Positions 1-9,494 of a stretch of DNA of 64,000 nucleotides are shown here, one piece after another. The translations under genes and the position numbers were made by a program. The notes below the pieces were generated by a model that did no database searches, was not told the origin of the DNA, and worked only from the letters and a program-made list of their open reading frames with translations. The stretch's first letter is position 1; every line of letters begins with the position of its first letter. Origin of the DNA: Cloacimonetes bacterium UBA5210. GTDB taxonomy: Bacteria > Cloacimonadota > Cloacimonadia > Cloacimonadales > Cloacimonadaceae. Location: contig DHVK01000014.1 of the NCBI GenBank assembly GCA_002412625.1, positions 1-64,000 on the forward strand, read 5' to 3'.

Positions 1-3000
1 ATTGCCGTTACAACCGGCATTGCGGCCTGGGGCAGATAAGCAGCCATATTCCAGCCGCTGGCCAGGGGGAGCGGGGTGTTTGCGGGGATTTGGTTACCGG
101 TAACGCTCCAGGTTGCAGCGCTGTTCATTTTGATGCTGTAAGCCTTGCCGTCGGTCAGGGAGGTCAGGCTGGAATAGGGATTATCGGGAATATACACCCC
201 ATCGGTGCCCTTGATCTGCGCCACAGCACCGGCAATATTGCCCAAGATCGCCGGGAGAGAATGATCCGTGGGCGATACATTCAGGGATGCCAGGTTCCAG
301 CCGGTTGCCAGCGCTACCTGTTGAGAAGTACCGCCTCCGCCGATGGAATGCACACTGAAGCCATCCACGTAGAACACAAAAGCATCATCGGACACACAGC
401 GGATACCGATGTAAACTTGTTGATTGTCATAGGCAGAGAGGTCGTAAATATATTCAGTCCAGTTTGTAGGAACTTGCACGTAGGTATCTCCGGTGATATA
501 AGTGAAGAGCTGAGGATATATTCCGGGAGCGGTGGATATTCCGATCCTGAAGCGTTCCAAACCATATTGAGCAGTGTGACTTCTGGCATAGAATTTCAGA
601 GAGCTGTTATTCCCCAGGTTGATTCTGGGTGTCACCATCCAATCACTGTTGGGTCCATTCACTGCGGCAAAGCTGGCGGCCATTTTTGCCCCGGCATAGG
701 GTTGCTGGTCAGTGATGGGTGGGGTCGTTGCACCGGGGTTGAAGACTATGTATGCCATTGCCGCTTCGCTGTTTGGAAAGGTGACATCGGAGAATCCGTA
801 GGTTAGTGCTCCATCCTGATCAATCAGGGTCCAGGGAGCCATGGTCAGAGCGAAATCCGGATAAGTCTCGAAGCCGTCTTCAAACACCGTCGGCCCCAAT
901 TGCAGATTCACGGTTGCATTCACTGTGGCCGGGGTGGATTCACCTTCGCTGTAATGGGCAGTTACGCCATAGAGATAGGTGCCGTTGGGACGATCCATGT
1001 CTGTAAAAGTGGTTATCCCCGGATCTCCAATGCTTCCGATCAAGGAGCCATTGCGATAGACGCGGTATCCAAGCAATGCGCGGTTGTTGCGTGCGGGTTG
1101 GTAGCGGTTTGCCATCAGAGTGCCGGTGGGGGCGCTCTTGGGGCTCTCAGGGATGGCTTTGTGCGTAATCGCCTTATAAGACCCTCCGGTTACCACGAAG
1201 CCCTGGATCTGCCAGTTATAGGTTAGAGTGGGGGCGATCAAAGTAAGCGTGGTCCAACCACCATAGTTCATAAGATTTCCTTTACCCTCCACCTGCGGCC
1301 CACTGTCGCAGCCGGCGGGATATCCGCCCTGTGTATTCACTTCGTAGCCAATCCACAGCCTAGTAGAAGGAATCGGCACCGGGTTGGTGAGTATATGCAG
1401 ATTCCATTCTCCCACCACAACATTCTCTGCTACAGCAGAATAGACCAGAGAGCCGGGTGTGGTGGCGGTGCCACTAGTCCATATTTTTACTGTGTAGATG
1501 CAGTTATCATAAGCAGGGACAAACTTCATCTGTGTCAAGGCAGCGCCTTGATACCCGGCAAGATCTGTGGAATCATACATATGTGCTACATCAAAGACCG
1601 CTACGGCGTTTGTGCCGATACTATTGTCGATTACATCGTTGTTGCTCCAGGAAATCCAATCTCCCTGGGGCGGTGTAACCGGACTGGTCCATTGCAAGGT
1701 GACATCATTCATATCTACTGTAGCAATAAGATTTTGCGGAGGCGTGAGCGAAGAAATGCTTACATTGACCGGACCCGCTGGATCTGATTCGCCACCGCTA
1801 TAATATGCGGTAACCGTATAGTTATAGTTTCCATTAGCCAGCCCCATGTCGCTATATGTGGTTGTGCCACTGCCCAAAGTGCTGATCAGATTGCCATTGC
1901 GATACACTTTGTATCCCAACAGGTTGCGCGTATCAGCAGTGAAGAGCGGGCCCGGCACCGGAGCGCCGATGGAGCGAGAGGCCTTGCCTGCAGAGTTGTT
2001 AGCTGCAAGCGGGAGATCATGGCGCACGGTAGTGTTGCCGACGCTTACATCATCCACAAAGAAGATAAAGGCATCGTAGGATACGCATTGGATCGCCACG
2101 CGAATACTCTGCCCGGCATAGGCAGATAGATTGTAGCTATACTGGGTCCATTCTGTGGGAGCCTGGATATAGCTTCCTCCGCTGATGGTTGTGAAGTTTG
2201 CGGGAGCAGTGCCTCCGCTGGAAACGCCTACCTTGAAGCGTTCCAATCCATATTGGGAAGTATATGATTTTGCCCAGAACCGCAGGTTATAACCCGCTTG
2301 AATGTTTATCATGGGGCTGATCATCCAGTCGTTGTTGGAAGGAGTAACACTGGCAAATGAGGCAGCCATTTTGGAGCTGCTGAACGCAGTTACATCCGTC
2401 AGGGGTGGGGTTACAGCTCCGGGGTTGAAGATGATGTAGGACATTGCGGATCCGCTGTTTGGGAATGTGTAGCTAGTAATGCCATAAGTGGTCGAGCCAT
2501 CAACATCTACCAGGGTCCAGGGCGGGAAATTCATGGCGAAATCCGGATAGGTTTCAAAGCCGTCGGTGAATCCCTCCGGTGGAGGTTCGTTGGGAGCGCT
2601 CCAGCTCAGGTTGACGTTATTACCAACCACGTTCGCCGTCAGATTTGTCGGTGGGGCAAAGGTACTGGATTGGGTCAGAGAGAAGTTCAAGGTGGCAGTT
2701 TGGCCATTCACTAAAGTCACACTTTGAGTAGCGGAAACATAACCGGTTTTGGAAGCAGTGACCTGGTAAGTACCTGCCGGGACCCCGGCGAGGCTATAAT
2801 AGCCGGTAGCGCTGGTAGTAGCGGAATATCCTGTTCCGCCGATGCTTACCGTAGCTCCCGAAAGCCCCGTTCCACCGGAAGAAACGGTGCCGTTTAGAGT
2901 GGCCTGAGTGAGTGGATACACGCTGAAGACCGCGGCTTGATACTGACTGAAATTGTGGCTTCCCGGGTTTAGGTTCGTAAGCGCAAAGTATCCGTTGTAG

Positions 3001-4007
3001 TAGCCGCTCCATCCCCAGTTGAAGTGGAAGTTCGTGGTGCCCTGGTAGCCATCCAAAACAAAGGCGTGTCCGCTATCTGTATCGTGCCCGGAATAATATA
3101 CAGGTCGCCCAAGATCCAAATCGGTGCGGATCATATTTGCCCAAACCGTCGATGTATAGCTGGATGCTTGGCGATATTGGGCGGCAGGGTTGTAGCGAAA
3201 ATAGTTTACCAGTGCCGTGCGCACATCTTCGGAATAAGCCCCGCTGCCATCGGGAGCATACTGCATATCCACAGAAATTCCAAGGTGATACAGCAAGGTT
3301 GCGATGTGTGTATTTACTGAACTGATGCTGTTGGGCATGCTCGCCCAGTTATAGGTAGTAGTTCCAAAGTTCGCTGTTTGGGTGCCGTAGCCCGAGGCAT
3401 AATAGGAGTGGGAACCATTCCCGGTAGTGGGATAACTCCACTTTTTCATCACCTGCCCCATCGCGGTAGCAACGCATCCCGCATATACCCTGCCTCCTGG
3501 TCCGGAGGGATCGGTGGGGCAATAATAGTTATAAGGATAATCCTGATCCCAGGTAGTGCTTAGTAGTGGTGCTACATCACGAGTGTAGCTATATAAAGAG
3601 TAATCTCCACTACGTAGAGCCGTCCAAGAGTCATCTATGGCAAACTGAGGATTTTGACGAATCTCTGCCATACCCCGTGAATAGGCATCCAGATACCATT
3701 TCACGTGGGCGGGAGCTTCGCCAAGGGGGAATTCGTTTTCCAAAGAATAGCCCAATATCGGGATGGATTGTTCTTCGGAGGCCACCAGTACAAAACCGGT
3801 TGGTTCGAAGCGCACAATATAAAAATCTGGTTCTCCCTCAGAATAGCTTCCGGCATATGCTTCGCAACCGGAAGATATAGCGCTGGAACCGCCCAAATGT
3901 GCAAACACAGCGTTGCCAAGTGCTCGAGCCTCGTTTTGGGAAATAGAAGCTGCAAGGCAAATCTGCATCAGTAACAACAGCACAAATACAAATATTAGAC
4001 GCCTCAT
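1..4007 (-). CDS. Secreted C10 (streptopain-like) protease with Fn3 and adhesin modules, partial
   Basis: The first ~1,335 codons are present and the C-terminus lies beyond the left edge. The ATG follows a strong AAGGAGGT Shine-Dalgarno and starts a signal peptide (MRRLIFVFVLLLLMQICLA). Residues ~20-130 resemble the C10 propeptide (GFVLVASEEQSIPILGYS). The C10 domain follows, with the nucleophile in GCVATAMGQVM (Cys178), His314 in SGHAFVLDGY and a downstream NWGWSG. Next come a carboxypeptidase-regulatory-like beta-sandwich (~res 355-430), an Fn3 domain (PPTNLTANV), a cleaved-adhesin/choice-of-anchor-J module opening DGFETYPDFA, further Fn3-like units (GYKVYRNG), a second copy of the adhesin module, and a GWNLAS-type segment. 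The family predicts an exported cysteine protease with sugar- or protein-binding modules. Whether it ends in a type IX sorting domain cannot be seen. Confidence 0.88.
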   Translation of the reverse strand, partial: MRRLIFVFVLLLLMQICLAASISQNEARALGNAVFAHLGGSSAISSGCEAYAGSYSEGEPDFYIVRFEPTGFVLVASEEQSIPILGYSLENEFPLGEAPAHVKWYLDAYSRGMAEIRQNPQFAIDDSWTALRSGDYSLYSYTRDVAPLLSTTWDQDYPYNYYCPTDPSGPGGRVYAGCVATAMGQVMKKWSYPTTGNGSHSYYASGYGTQTANFGTTTYNWASMPNSISSVNTHIATLLYHLGISVDMQYAPDGSGAYSEDVRTALVNYFRYNPAAQYRQASSYTSTVWANMIRTDLDLGRPVYYSGHDTDSGHAFVLDGYQGTTNFHFNWGWSGYYNGYFALTNLNPGSHNFSQYQAAVFSVYPLTQATLNGTVSSGGTGLSGATVSIGGTGYSATTSATGYYSLAGVPAGTYQVTASKTGYVSATQSVTLVNGQTATLNFSLTQSSTFAPPTNLTANVVGNNVNLSWSAPNEPPPEGFTDGFETYPDFAMNFPPWTLVDVDGSTTYGITSYTFPNSGSAMSYIIFNPGAVTPPLTDVTAFSSSKMAASFASVTPSNNDWMISPMINIQAGYNLRFWAKSYTSQYGLERFKVGVSSGGTAPANFTTISGGSYIQAPTEWTQYSYNLSAYAGQSIRVAIQCVSYDAFIFFVDDVSVGNTTVRHDLPLAANNSAGKASRSIGAPVPGPLFTADTRNLLGYKVYRNGNLISTLGSGTTTYSDMGLANGNYNYTVTAYYSGGESDPAGPVNVSISSLTPPQNLIATVDMNDVTLQWTSPVTPPQGDWISWSNNDVIDNSIGTNAVAVFDVAHMYDSTDLAGYQGAALTQMKFVPAYDNCIYTVKIWTSGTATTPGSLVYSAVAENVVVGEWNLHILTNPVPIPSTRLWIGYEVNTQGGYPAGCDSGPQVEGKGNLMNYGGWTTLTLIAPTLTYNWQIQGFVVTGGSYKAITHKAIPESPKSAPTGTLMANRYQPARNNRALLGYRVYRNGSLIGSIGDPGITTFTDMDRPNGTYLYGVTAHYSEGESTPATVNATVNLQLGPTVFEDGFETYPDFALTMAPWTLIDQDGALTYGFSDVTFPNSEAAMAYIVFNPGATTPPITDQQPYAGAKMAASFAAVNGPNSDWMVTPRINLGNNSSLKFYARSHTAQYGLERFRIGISTAPGIYPQLFTYITGDTYVQVPTNWTEYIYDLSAYDNQQVYIGIRCVSDDAFVFYVDGFSVHSIGGGGTSQQVALATGWNLASLNVSPTDHSLPAILGNIAGAVAQIKGTDGVYIPDNPYSSLTSLTDGKAYSIKMNSAATWSVTGNQIPANTPLPLASGWNMAAYLPQAAMPVVTA

Positions 4008-4435
4008 GATACCTCCTTCAAAGACATGTTTACGTCGGTTTGTAGCAGAGCTGAAAATGATTGCTGAAGAAAAACGCTTTGGGAGACAGTGGGTATTAGC
4101 AGCCCAACCAACAAAGATAAGTAACTACGTTCAGCTTTTAGCATTGAATCTCCCGATATCAGCTCATTCCCTTCAACAACTCCCTCTAACCTCATGCTGA
4201 AGACTAGCGTGGCTAAGTCAAGTAAAATCTTGCGCTCCATGCCGTATTTTTGCAGATGTTTTGCTGCGCTGAGTTTGTTGATGCAAGCTGGGAAGCTCAA
4301 GTCCTTTTGTAACAAGTATTCTGAGCTTTGAGTGCTATTTTGAACTGTGGAATTTTTGCCACTATCCGATAGTAATTTGCTTAGCTTGTGCTGTTTTTTC
4401 CTCTGTGGCTTGCTGACTGATTGAGCTGGTGACAA
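4004..4435 (-). CDS. Doubtful hypothetical ORF upstream of the protease
   Basis: A 143-codon Ser/Leu-rich frame whose TGA overlaps the protease ATG as ATGA. I recognise no domain, signal peptide or conserved motif. The overlap arises because the protease Shine-Dalgarno lies inside this frame, so it may be fortuitous. It is the only candidate gene in the 680 bases between the protease and the hairpins after ftsZ. The remainder (4436-4690) shows no gene or clear repeat. Confidence 0.15.
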   Translation of the reverse strand: MSPAQSVSKPQRKKQHKLSKLLSDSGKNSTVQNSTQSSEYLLQKDLSFPACINKLSAAKHLQKYGMERKILLDLATLVFSMRLEGVVEGNELISGDSMLKAERSYLSLLVGLLIPTVSQSVFLQQSFSALLQTDVNMSLKEVS

Positions 4436-4690
4436 GCTGATTTCAAGCTCTCATGATGCTGTGAGCATACGATGATAATGGCTTTAGTATTGCCTGAACT
4501 CAGCAGAGGAAATTGCGATGAAGGGCAGTGCTACGCCAATGTAAGGCATGAGACCGTAACTCGGGCTGCTTTGCAATCTGAGGCTAACGACCTCAAAGGT
4601 CATGGTTTTCAGGGAACAAACCGGGCTAAATGCGAAGCGTGATCCTCAATTGTTTGATCAAAGTACTTCAATTAAGCGAGCAAAAGAAAT

Positions 4691-4720
4691 GGATCTTCGG
4701 CAGGGGGGTGCCGAAGATCC
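4691..4720 (-). terminator. Perfect 12-bp hairpin with a six-base homopolymer loop; likely dcw terminator
   Basis: GGATCTTCGGCA and TGCCGAAGATCC pair perfectly around GGGGGG on the plus strand, which is CCCCCC in the ftsZ transcript. In the ftsZ direction the stem is followed by ATTTCTTTT, a mediocre U-rich tail, so it is probably the final terminator of the dcw operon. It is the second of two hairpins with the same six-base loop. Confidence 0.65.
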
Positions 4721-4731
4721 TTGGTACTGTG

Positions 4732-4767
4732 GCAGAACTCAGCTCTTGGGGGGAAGAGCTGTTCTGC
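4732..4767 (-). terminator. Second hairpin with a six-base homopolymer loop just after ftsZ
   Basis: Stem CAGCTCTT/AAGAGCTG is extended by GCAGAA/TTCTGC past a 2-nt bulge and closes on GGGGGG (CCCCCC in the ftsZ mRNA). It begins 18 nt after the ftsZ stop and has no following U-tract. It may act as an mRNA 3'-end stabiliser or as the first part of a two-hairpin terminator. Confidence 0.55.
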
Positions 4768-4785
4768 GATGTAAAATTCTACTTA

Positions 4786-5970
4786 TCAGTCCAGAGCTTT
4801 CAGAAAGCTGGGCACGTCGGTCCGCATGGTTTTGATGCGGGAAGGGTCGTCGGCGCCGGTCGTGCTGCGTTCTTCCTTGCTGGATTTGTTGATGCCTAAA
4901 GTCTCGAAGATACCTTTGATATCTTCATCGATGTTGTTGACAGCTTTTTCCTGCTTGGGGCTGTCCTTGGGTGTCTCAAAGCTGGGGAAATCCAGGATAT
5001 TATTGCTCTGGTTGTTTTTATCCAAGCCCGTGGCGATGATGGTGACGGAGATTTTCCCGGTCATATTGGGATCCAGGATGGCACCCATGATGATGTTTGC
5101 GCCCTTTCCGGTTTCGTTTACGATCACGTTTGAGACATCGGCAAATTCGCTCATCAGGATGTCTTCGCCACAAGTGACATTCAGGAGCAGGGATTGGCAA
5201 CCAGCCAGGCTGACGTCTGAAAGCAGCGGGTTGCTGATGGCAAGGCGGGCTGCGTTGATGGCGCGGTTTTCGCCTTCAGCGACGCCGGTTCCCATCAGGG
5301 CATAGCCCATGTTTTGCATCACGGTTTTGACGTCCGCAAAATCAACATTGATCAAGCCGGTGATGGTGATGATGTCACTTACGGCTTTGGCCGCTTCATA
5401 GAGCACGTTATCCGCGTTGTTGAACGCTGTTTTGAGGGTGGCATTGCCGTAGATTTCACAGAGCCGCTCATTCGGGATTACAATCAGAGTATCCACATAC
5501 TCGCTGAGATGGCGGATCCCGTGGTCGGCATTTTCTTCACGTTTTTTGCCTTCAAAGGGGAAGGGTGTGGTAACGATCCCCAGGGTCAGGATGCCCATTT
5601 CCCGGGCGATTTTGGCGATAATCGGGGTGGCTCCGGTTCCAGTTCCACCGCCCATTCCGGCAGCCAGGAAGATCATGTCCGCGCCTTCCAGGTGGGATTT
5701 GATTTCGTCCTTGGATTCCTCGGCGCTGCGGGAGCCTACATCCGGGTTTGCCCCTGTACCCAGGCCTCGGGTAAGCTTCTTTCCCAGTTGCATCTTCATT
5801 TTTGCCCGGCTTTTGGTAAGGTCGTCCGCGTCGGTATTGGCAGCGATAAATTCCACACCGTTCAGTTCGTTCTCGATCATGGTATTGATGGCATTGCCAC
5901 CGGCACCGCCGATGCCGATAATTTTGATGTTGGTTCCGATGTGTGCGGGTCTTTCATCATATTCAATCAT
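4786..5970 (-). CDS. ftsZ: Cell division protein FtsZ
   Basis: Tubulin-like GTPase that polymerises into the Z-ring at midcell. At 394 aa it has typical length. Visible are the N-terminal GIGGAGGNA nucleotide-binding loop (res ~19-27), NTD at ~45-47, the tubulin signature GGGTGTG (107-113), and the T7-loop region NVDFADV that completes the neighbour's GTPase site. After a ~60-residue variable linker, the tail DVPSFLKALD is the conserved C-terminal peptide that binds FtsA and other partners. It begins 10 nt after ftsA and is the last gene of the dcw operon, followed by two hairpins. No key residue is missing. Confidence 0.97.
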   Translation of the reverse strand: MIEYDERPAHIGTNIKIIGIGGAGGNAINTMIENELNGVEFIAANTDADDLTKSRAKMKMQLGKKLTRGLGTGANPDVGSRSAEESKDEIKSHLEGADMIFLAAGMGGGTGTGATPIIAKIAREMGILTLGIVTTPFPFEGKKREENADHGIRHLSEYVDTLIVIPNERLCEIYGNATLKTAFNNADNVLYEAAKAVSDIITITGLINVDFADVKTVMQNMGYALMGTGVAEGENRAINAARLAISNPLLSDVSLAGCQSLLLNVTCGEDILMSEFADVSNVIVNETGKGANIIMGAILDPNMTGKISVTIIATGLDKNNQSNNILDFPSFETPKDSPKQEKAVNNIDEDIKGIFETLGINKSSKEERSTTGADDPSRIKTMRTDVPSFLKALD

Positions 5971-5980
5971 TGTTTCCCCC

Positions 5981-7252
5981 TTAGGTAAAATCCTTTATTA
6001 TTTTCTTGAGTTTATCTACAAATTTACTGCTTCCCAGGTCGCCCAAGTTGAAGCTACGGGCTGGAGCTTCATGTTCGAAGCCCTGTGCGTAATACAGCAA
6101 GCCCACCGCGGTGGCAAACGCCGGGTCGTCCAGGCGGGAGCTGATGCCCTCCAATCTGGAAAGATCAGGCTTTGCGATCTTTACCTGAAGATTAAAGGCA
6201 TTGGTTATCGAGGTGGAGATGCCTTCCAGCTTGGCACTGCCACCGGTCAGAATGATGCCGGCTGTTACCAGCTCGGGTGTGTAAAAATCTTTGCTGCGAT
6301 TGTAGCACATGGCCAGCATTTCTTCCACACGGTGCTGAATCACGTGGCTAACCAGATACTGTGGGCGGCGGGAACCGGATCTGCCGCTGATGCCTTCCAC
6401 GTCTATTTCCAGGGTTTGATCCACATCGCTGGCAATGGCATTGCCATATTGGGTCTTGATGTACTCGGCACTGGCAAGGGTGGTCTTGAGGCCGATTGCC
6501 AGATCTTCCGTGATGGCTTTTCCGGCCATGGGAATGACCAGTACTTTTTCCAGTGAACCGCGATTGTATATGGAGATATCGCAAGAACCGCCACCGATGT
6601 CCATCAGGACTGCGCCCAAGCGGCGCTCGTCTTCCGAAAGCACGCTGTGACTTAGGGCCACGTGAGTGAGCACATAGTTGTCCTGATCCATCTCGTAACC
6701 GGAAAGCTCGATGCATTTGGTCAGGTTTCGCATCGGGGTAAGCTCCGAGAGTATCGTGAGGACCTTGGCGGTGAGGTGAAATCCGTTCATATTTACAGGA
6801 TTTCGGATATCATCCTGAGAATCGATGATGTAATCATGGGGAATGCCGTGGAGGATCTTGTGGCGTTCAAAGCCTTTCTGGATCTTGACGCTGTTTTTGG
6901 CGTCGTTGATCACTTGTTCCACGTGCTCAATATCTATATCTCCGGGTTCATTCGGGGTGTCTGTAGGGATCGCGATGCGGCCATCGCCGACCTGGGTGCG
7001 GATATGCTCTCCGGTGATGTTGGCATAGATGTTCGTCGCATTGGTGTCAGCGGCATGTTCGGCTTCTTCCAGCGACTTCCGAACCTGATTGGAGAGAGCC
7101 TGGATATCTTTCACGATGCCCCGTTCAATGCCTTCGGAGGGGCATTCGCCAATTCCAATAACTTCCAGACGGTTGTTGGCAAGGGTTTTGGCGATGATGG
7201 ATCTTACTGTGGTGGAGCCAATATCCAAGGCTGTGATGATGGTGCTTTTCAT
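5981..7252 (-). CDS. ftsA: Cell division protein FtsA
   Basis: Actin-fold ATPase that tethers FtsZ to the membrane and helps activate septal synthesis. The 423-aa protein opens with ITALDIGSTTVRSIIA (phosphate-1 motif) and has the actin phosphate-2 segment MDIGGGSCDISIY and the adenosine motif ILTGGSAKLEGI. The 1C subdomain typical of FtsA lies in between (VKDIQALSNQVRKSLEEAEH). The extreme C-terminus, KFVDKLKKIIKDFT, is an amphipathic membrane-targeting helix. Its ATG overlaps the ftsQ stop (ATGA), and ftsZ follows after 10 nt, so the two are translationally close. Confidence 0.95.
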   Translation of the reverse strand: MKSTIITALDIGSTTVRSIIAKTLANNRLEVIGIGECPSEGIERGIVKDIQALSNQVRKSLEEAEHAADTNATNIYANITGEHIRTQVGDGRIAIPTDTPNEPGDIDIEHVEQVINDAKNSVKIQKGFERHKILHGIPHDYIIDSQDDIRNPVNMNGFHLTAKVLTILSELTPMRNLTKCIELSGYEMDQDNYVLTHVALSHSVLSEDERRLGAVLMDIGGGSCDISIYNRGSLEKVLVIPMAGKAITEDLAIGLKTTLASAEYIKTQYGNAIASDVDQTLEIDVEGISGRSGSRRPQYLVSHVIQHRVEEMLAMCYNRSKDFYTPELVTAGIILTGGSAKLEGISTSITNAFNLQVKIAKPDLSRLEGISSRLDDPAFATAVGLLYYAQGFEHEAPARSFNLGDLGSSKFVDKLKKIIKDFT

Positions 7253-8004
7253 TTGTTTCCTGCCTTTACTACTACCTGGTTGTCGAAGCGAAGGTCCACT
7301 ACGCTGCGCCGGGCAATGTTGCCGTTGTCTTGCACAAACTGGTAGCGCCTAAGCTGGTTTGCAATGTCTGTTTCGCCGGGTATGATACGCGTGCCATAGC
7401 GGGCGTCAATGATGTTGATGGTGTTGTCTATCATATAATATTCAGAGATGAGCGGCAGATACTCCGGAGCTTCCTGCATGATCCGGAGGTGCATGGTCAG
7501 GATTCTGCTGAGATCCGGCTTGGTCAGGCGCACTCCGGGTTTCAGTTGTGAATCCTTGAAATAGGAGCTATAAATGGGAATATCCTCCCGATAGACGGGG
7601 CTGTAACGTTCCATTACCACGGCTTCCTGATCCACGGGGTAGAGGTTGCCCTCGAAACTCTTGACATACAGGATGCCGCTGCGTTCTGTGATGCTGATCT
7701 TGATGGTGCTAAGGAGCTGTCGTTTTACTTTCAAGCTCTTGATCCGGGAGATCTTTGTGAGGTCTGTTTTGATGCTTTTCTTTGGTACTTTGAAGAGGTT
7801 CATCCCGATGTAGGCTTGGCATTGTTTGAGAATCAGCGAATCCGGAACAGCGCTGTTGCCTTCCAGGGAGATGCTCTTGACCTCCAGAGCGGGCAGATGT
7901 CTGAGAGCGTACCAAGAACCGATGCCCAGGGCAATTACGCCTGCCAGGCACAGACTGAAATACAGATAATATCTGCTGTTTCCTCTACGCTTTCTTTCCT
8001 TCAT
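7249..8004 (-). CDS. ftsQ: Cell division protein FtsQ/DivIB
   Basis: Bitopic divisome protein linking early cytoplasmic and late periplasmic components, with FtsL as a usual partner. A basic N-terminus (MKERKRRGNSR) precedes one transmembrane helix (~res 13-33). A POTRA domain starts at LEVKSISLEGNSAVPDSLILKQ, followed by the beta domain. At 251 aa the length is normal. Sequence conservation in this family is low, so the name rests on topology, the POTRA pattern and position between murC and ftsA. The 68-nt gap to murC is one of the few in the operon; ddl and murB, often found here, are absent. Confidence 0.87.
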   Translation of the reverse strand: MKERKRRGNSRYYLYFSLCLAGVIALGIGSWYALRHLPALEVKSISLEGNSAVPDSLILKQCQAYIGMNLFKVPKKSIKTDLTKISRIKSLKVKRQLLSTIKISITERSGILYVKSFEGNLYPVDQEAVVMERYSPVYREDIPIYSSYFKDSQLKPGVRLTKPDLSRILTMHLRIMQEAPEYLPLISEYYMIDNTINIIDARYGTRIIPGETDIANQLRRYQFVQDNGNIARRSVVDLRFDNQVVVKAGNK

Positions 8005-8072
8005 CTTTGTACCTTATTGATAGTAATGCATATGAAGCTCTGAGTGCCCAATTGGGGAAATGGCTAAAAAGC

Positions 8073-9485
8073 TCATAAGTTACTACTTTTTTTAGCTTTA
8101 CTGTTTGTGTCAATACTTTTCTTGAGCTCATTCAAGATTTCTTCACCATATTGCCAAATGTTTCCTGCTCCCATGGTGATCAGGATGTCATCCGGCTTCA
8201 ACAAGGCGATAGTTTCTTCCACGATGCGGGCGTTATCATCCACTGTATGCACCTGATGGTGTCCGCTTTGGATGGCCACATCGGCAATTAGTTTGGACGT
8301 TATTCCCGGGATCGGTAACTCCCGGGCGGGGTAGATAGGCGCCAGAATCAGGCAATCGCAACTGAAGAAGGCTTTGCCGAACTTTTCGTAAAGATCTCTG
8401 GTGCGCGAATACAAGTGAGGCTGGAAGAGAGCCACGATGCGGCGGTCAACACTATCTTTAAAACCTTCCAGGGTAGCCAGAATCTCGGTGGGATGGTGGG
8501 CGTAATCGTCATAGACAGTAATGCTCTGCTCTTCGCCCTTCAGTTCGAAACGGCGGTACACCCCGCTGAAGGCAGCCATGCCATCCTGAATGCTTTTGAA
8601 GGGGATGTCCAGTTCCAGGCCGATCGTTGCGGCCAGCAGGGAGTTTTGAATGTTGTGTTTACCGGTTACGTTCATCGAGATTTTGCCCAGTTTATAGCCC
8701 TTGAAAGCAAGGTCGTAGGTGGTGGCAAAATTCTTCATTTGGATGTTCAGAGCTTGCACGTCTGCTTGGCGAGAGAGACCGTAGGTGACGATCTTTTTGT
8801 TGATATGGGGCAAGATAGCCTGTACACCGGGGTCGTCCAAACAGGCGATCACACTGCCAAAAAAGGGAACCTTGTTGGCATATTCGATAAACGCGCCCTT
8901 GATGTCGTCCAAATTGCGGTAGCAATCCAGATGATCTTCGTCCACATTGGTGATGCCGGCTATACAAGGAGTGAGGGAGAGGAAGGAATGGTCATATTCG
9001 TCGGCTTCCACCACGATATATTTGCCGGAGCCCATCACGTTGTTTGAGCCAAAGTTTTTCACCTTGCCGCCCACGATGATGGTGGGGTCCAGACCTGCAG
9101 CTTCCAGCACCATTCCGGTCATGGAAGTAGTAGTGGTTTTTCCGTGCGTCCCGGAAATGCCAATGGAAAAGCTCATTCTGGTGATTTCCGCCAACATTTC
9201 GGCCCGGCGGATGACGGGGATTTTCATGGATTTTGCGGCCACGATTTCGGCGTTGTCGTCCTTCACCGCGGAAGATTTTACCACCACGTCCGCATCCCGG
9301 ATCAACTCCGGATCATGCCCTTCGGTGATCTTGATGCCAAGGCTCTCCAGGTGCGCAGTGAGGTCTGTCTTCTTCATGTCTGAGCCACTGATTTCCAGGC
9401 CTTGATTGAACAGGAACTCGGCGATACCACTCATGCCGATGCCGCCAATGCCGATGAAGTGAATCTTTTTTGTTCTACCAAGCAT
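8073..9485 (-). CDS. murC: UDP-N-acetylmuramate--L-alanine ligase MurC
   Basis: ATP-dependent cytoplasmic ligase adding L-Ala to UDP-MurNAc, the first step of stem-peptide assembly. The 470-aa protein starts with the Rossmann-like UDP-binding motif IHFIGIGGIGMSGIAEFL and carries the Mur ligase P-loop GTHGKTT (res 112-118), the metal-site region EADEYDHSFL and the C-terminal DDYAHHPTE motif. The downstream FQPHLYSRT block is typical of MurC and sets it apart from MurD/E/F. It starts 10 nt after murG, and the ATG has an AGGAGA-type ribosome-binding site. Confidence 0.96.
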   Translation of the reverse strand: MLGRTKKIHFIGIGGIGMSGIAEFLFNQGLEISGSDMKKTDLTAHLESLGIKITEGHDPELIRDADVVVKSSAVKDDNAEIVAAKSMKIPVIRRAEMLAEITRMSFSIGISGTHGKTTTTSMTGMVLEAAGLDPTIIVGGKVKNFGSNNVMGSGKYIVVEADEYDHSFLSLTPCIAGITNVDEDHLDCYRNLDDIKGAFIEYANKVPFFGSVIACLDDPGVQAILPHINKKIVTYGLSRQADVQALNIQMKNFATTYDLAFKGYKLGKISMNVTGKHNIQNSLLAATIGLELDIPFKSIQDGMAAFSGVYRRFELKGEEQSITVYDDYAHHPTEILATLEGFKDSVDRRIVALFQPHLYSRTRDLYEKFGKAFFSCDCLILAPIYPARELPIPGITSKLIADVAIQSGHHQVHTVDDNARIVEETIALLKPDDILITMGAGNIWQYGEEILNELKKSIDTNSKAKKSSNL

Positions 9486-9494
9486 GTAATCTCC

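Noticed and set aside
4435..4460. Shared AAGCTGAT.TCAAGCT.TCA string at ~4435 and ~57180
   Set aside because: The match is about 20 bases with mismatches and no extended similarity around it; chance is sufficient.
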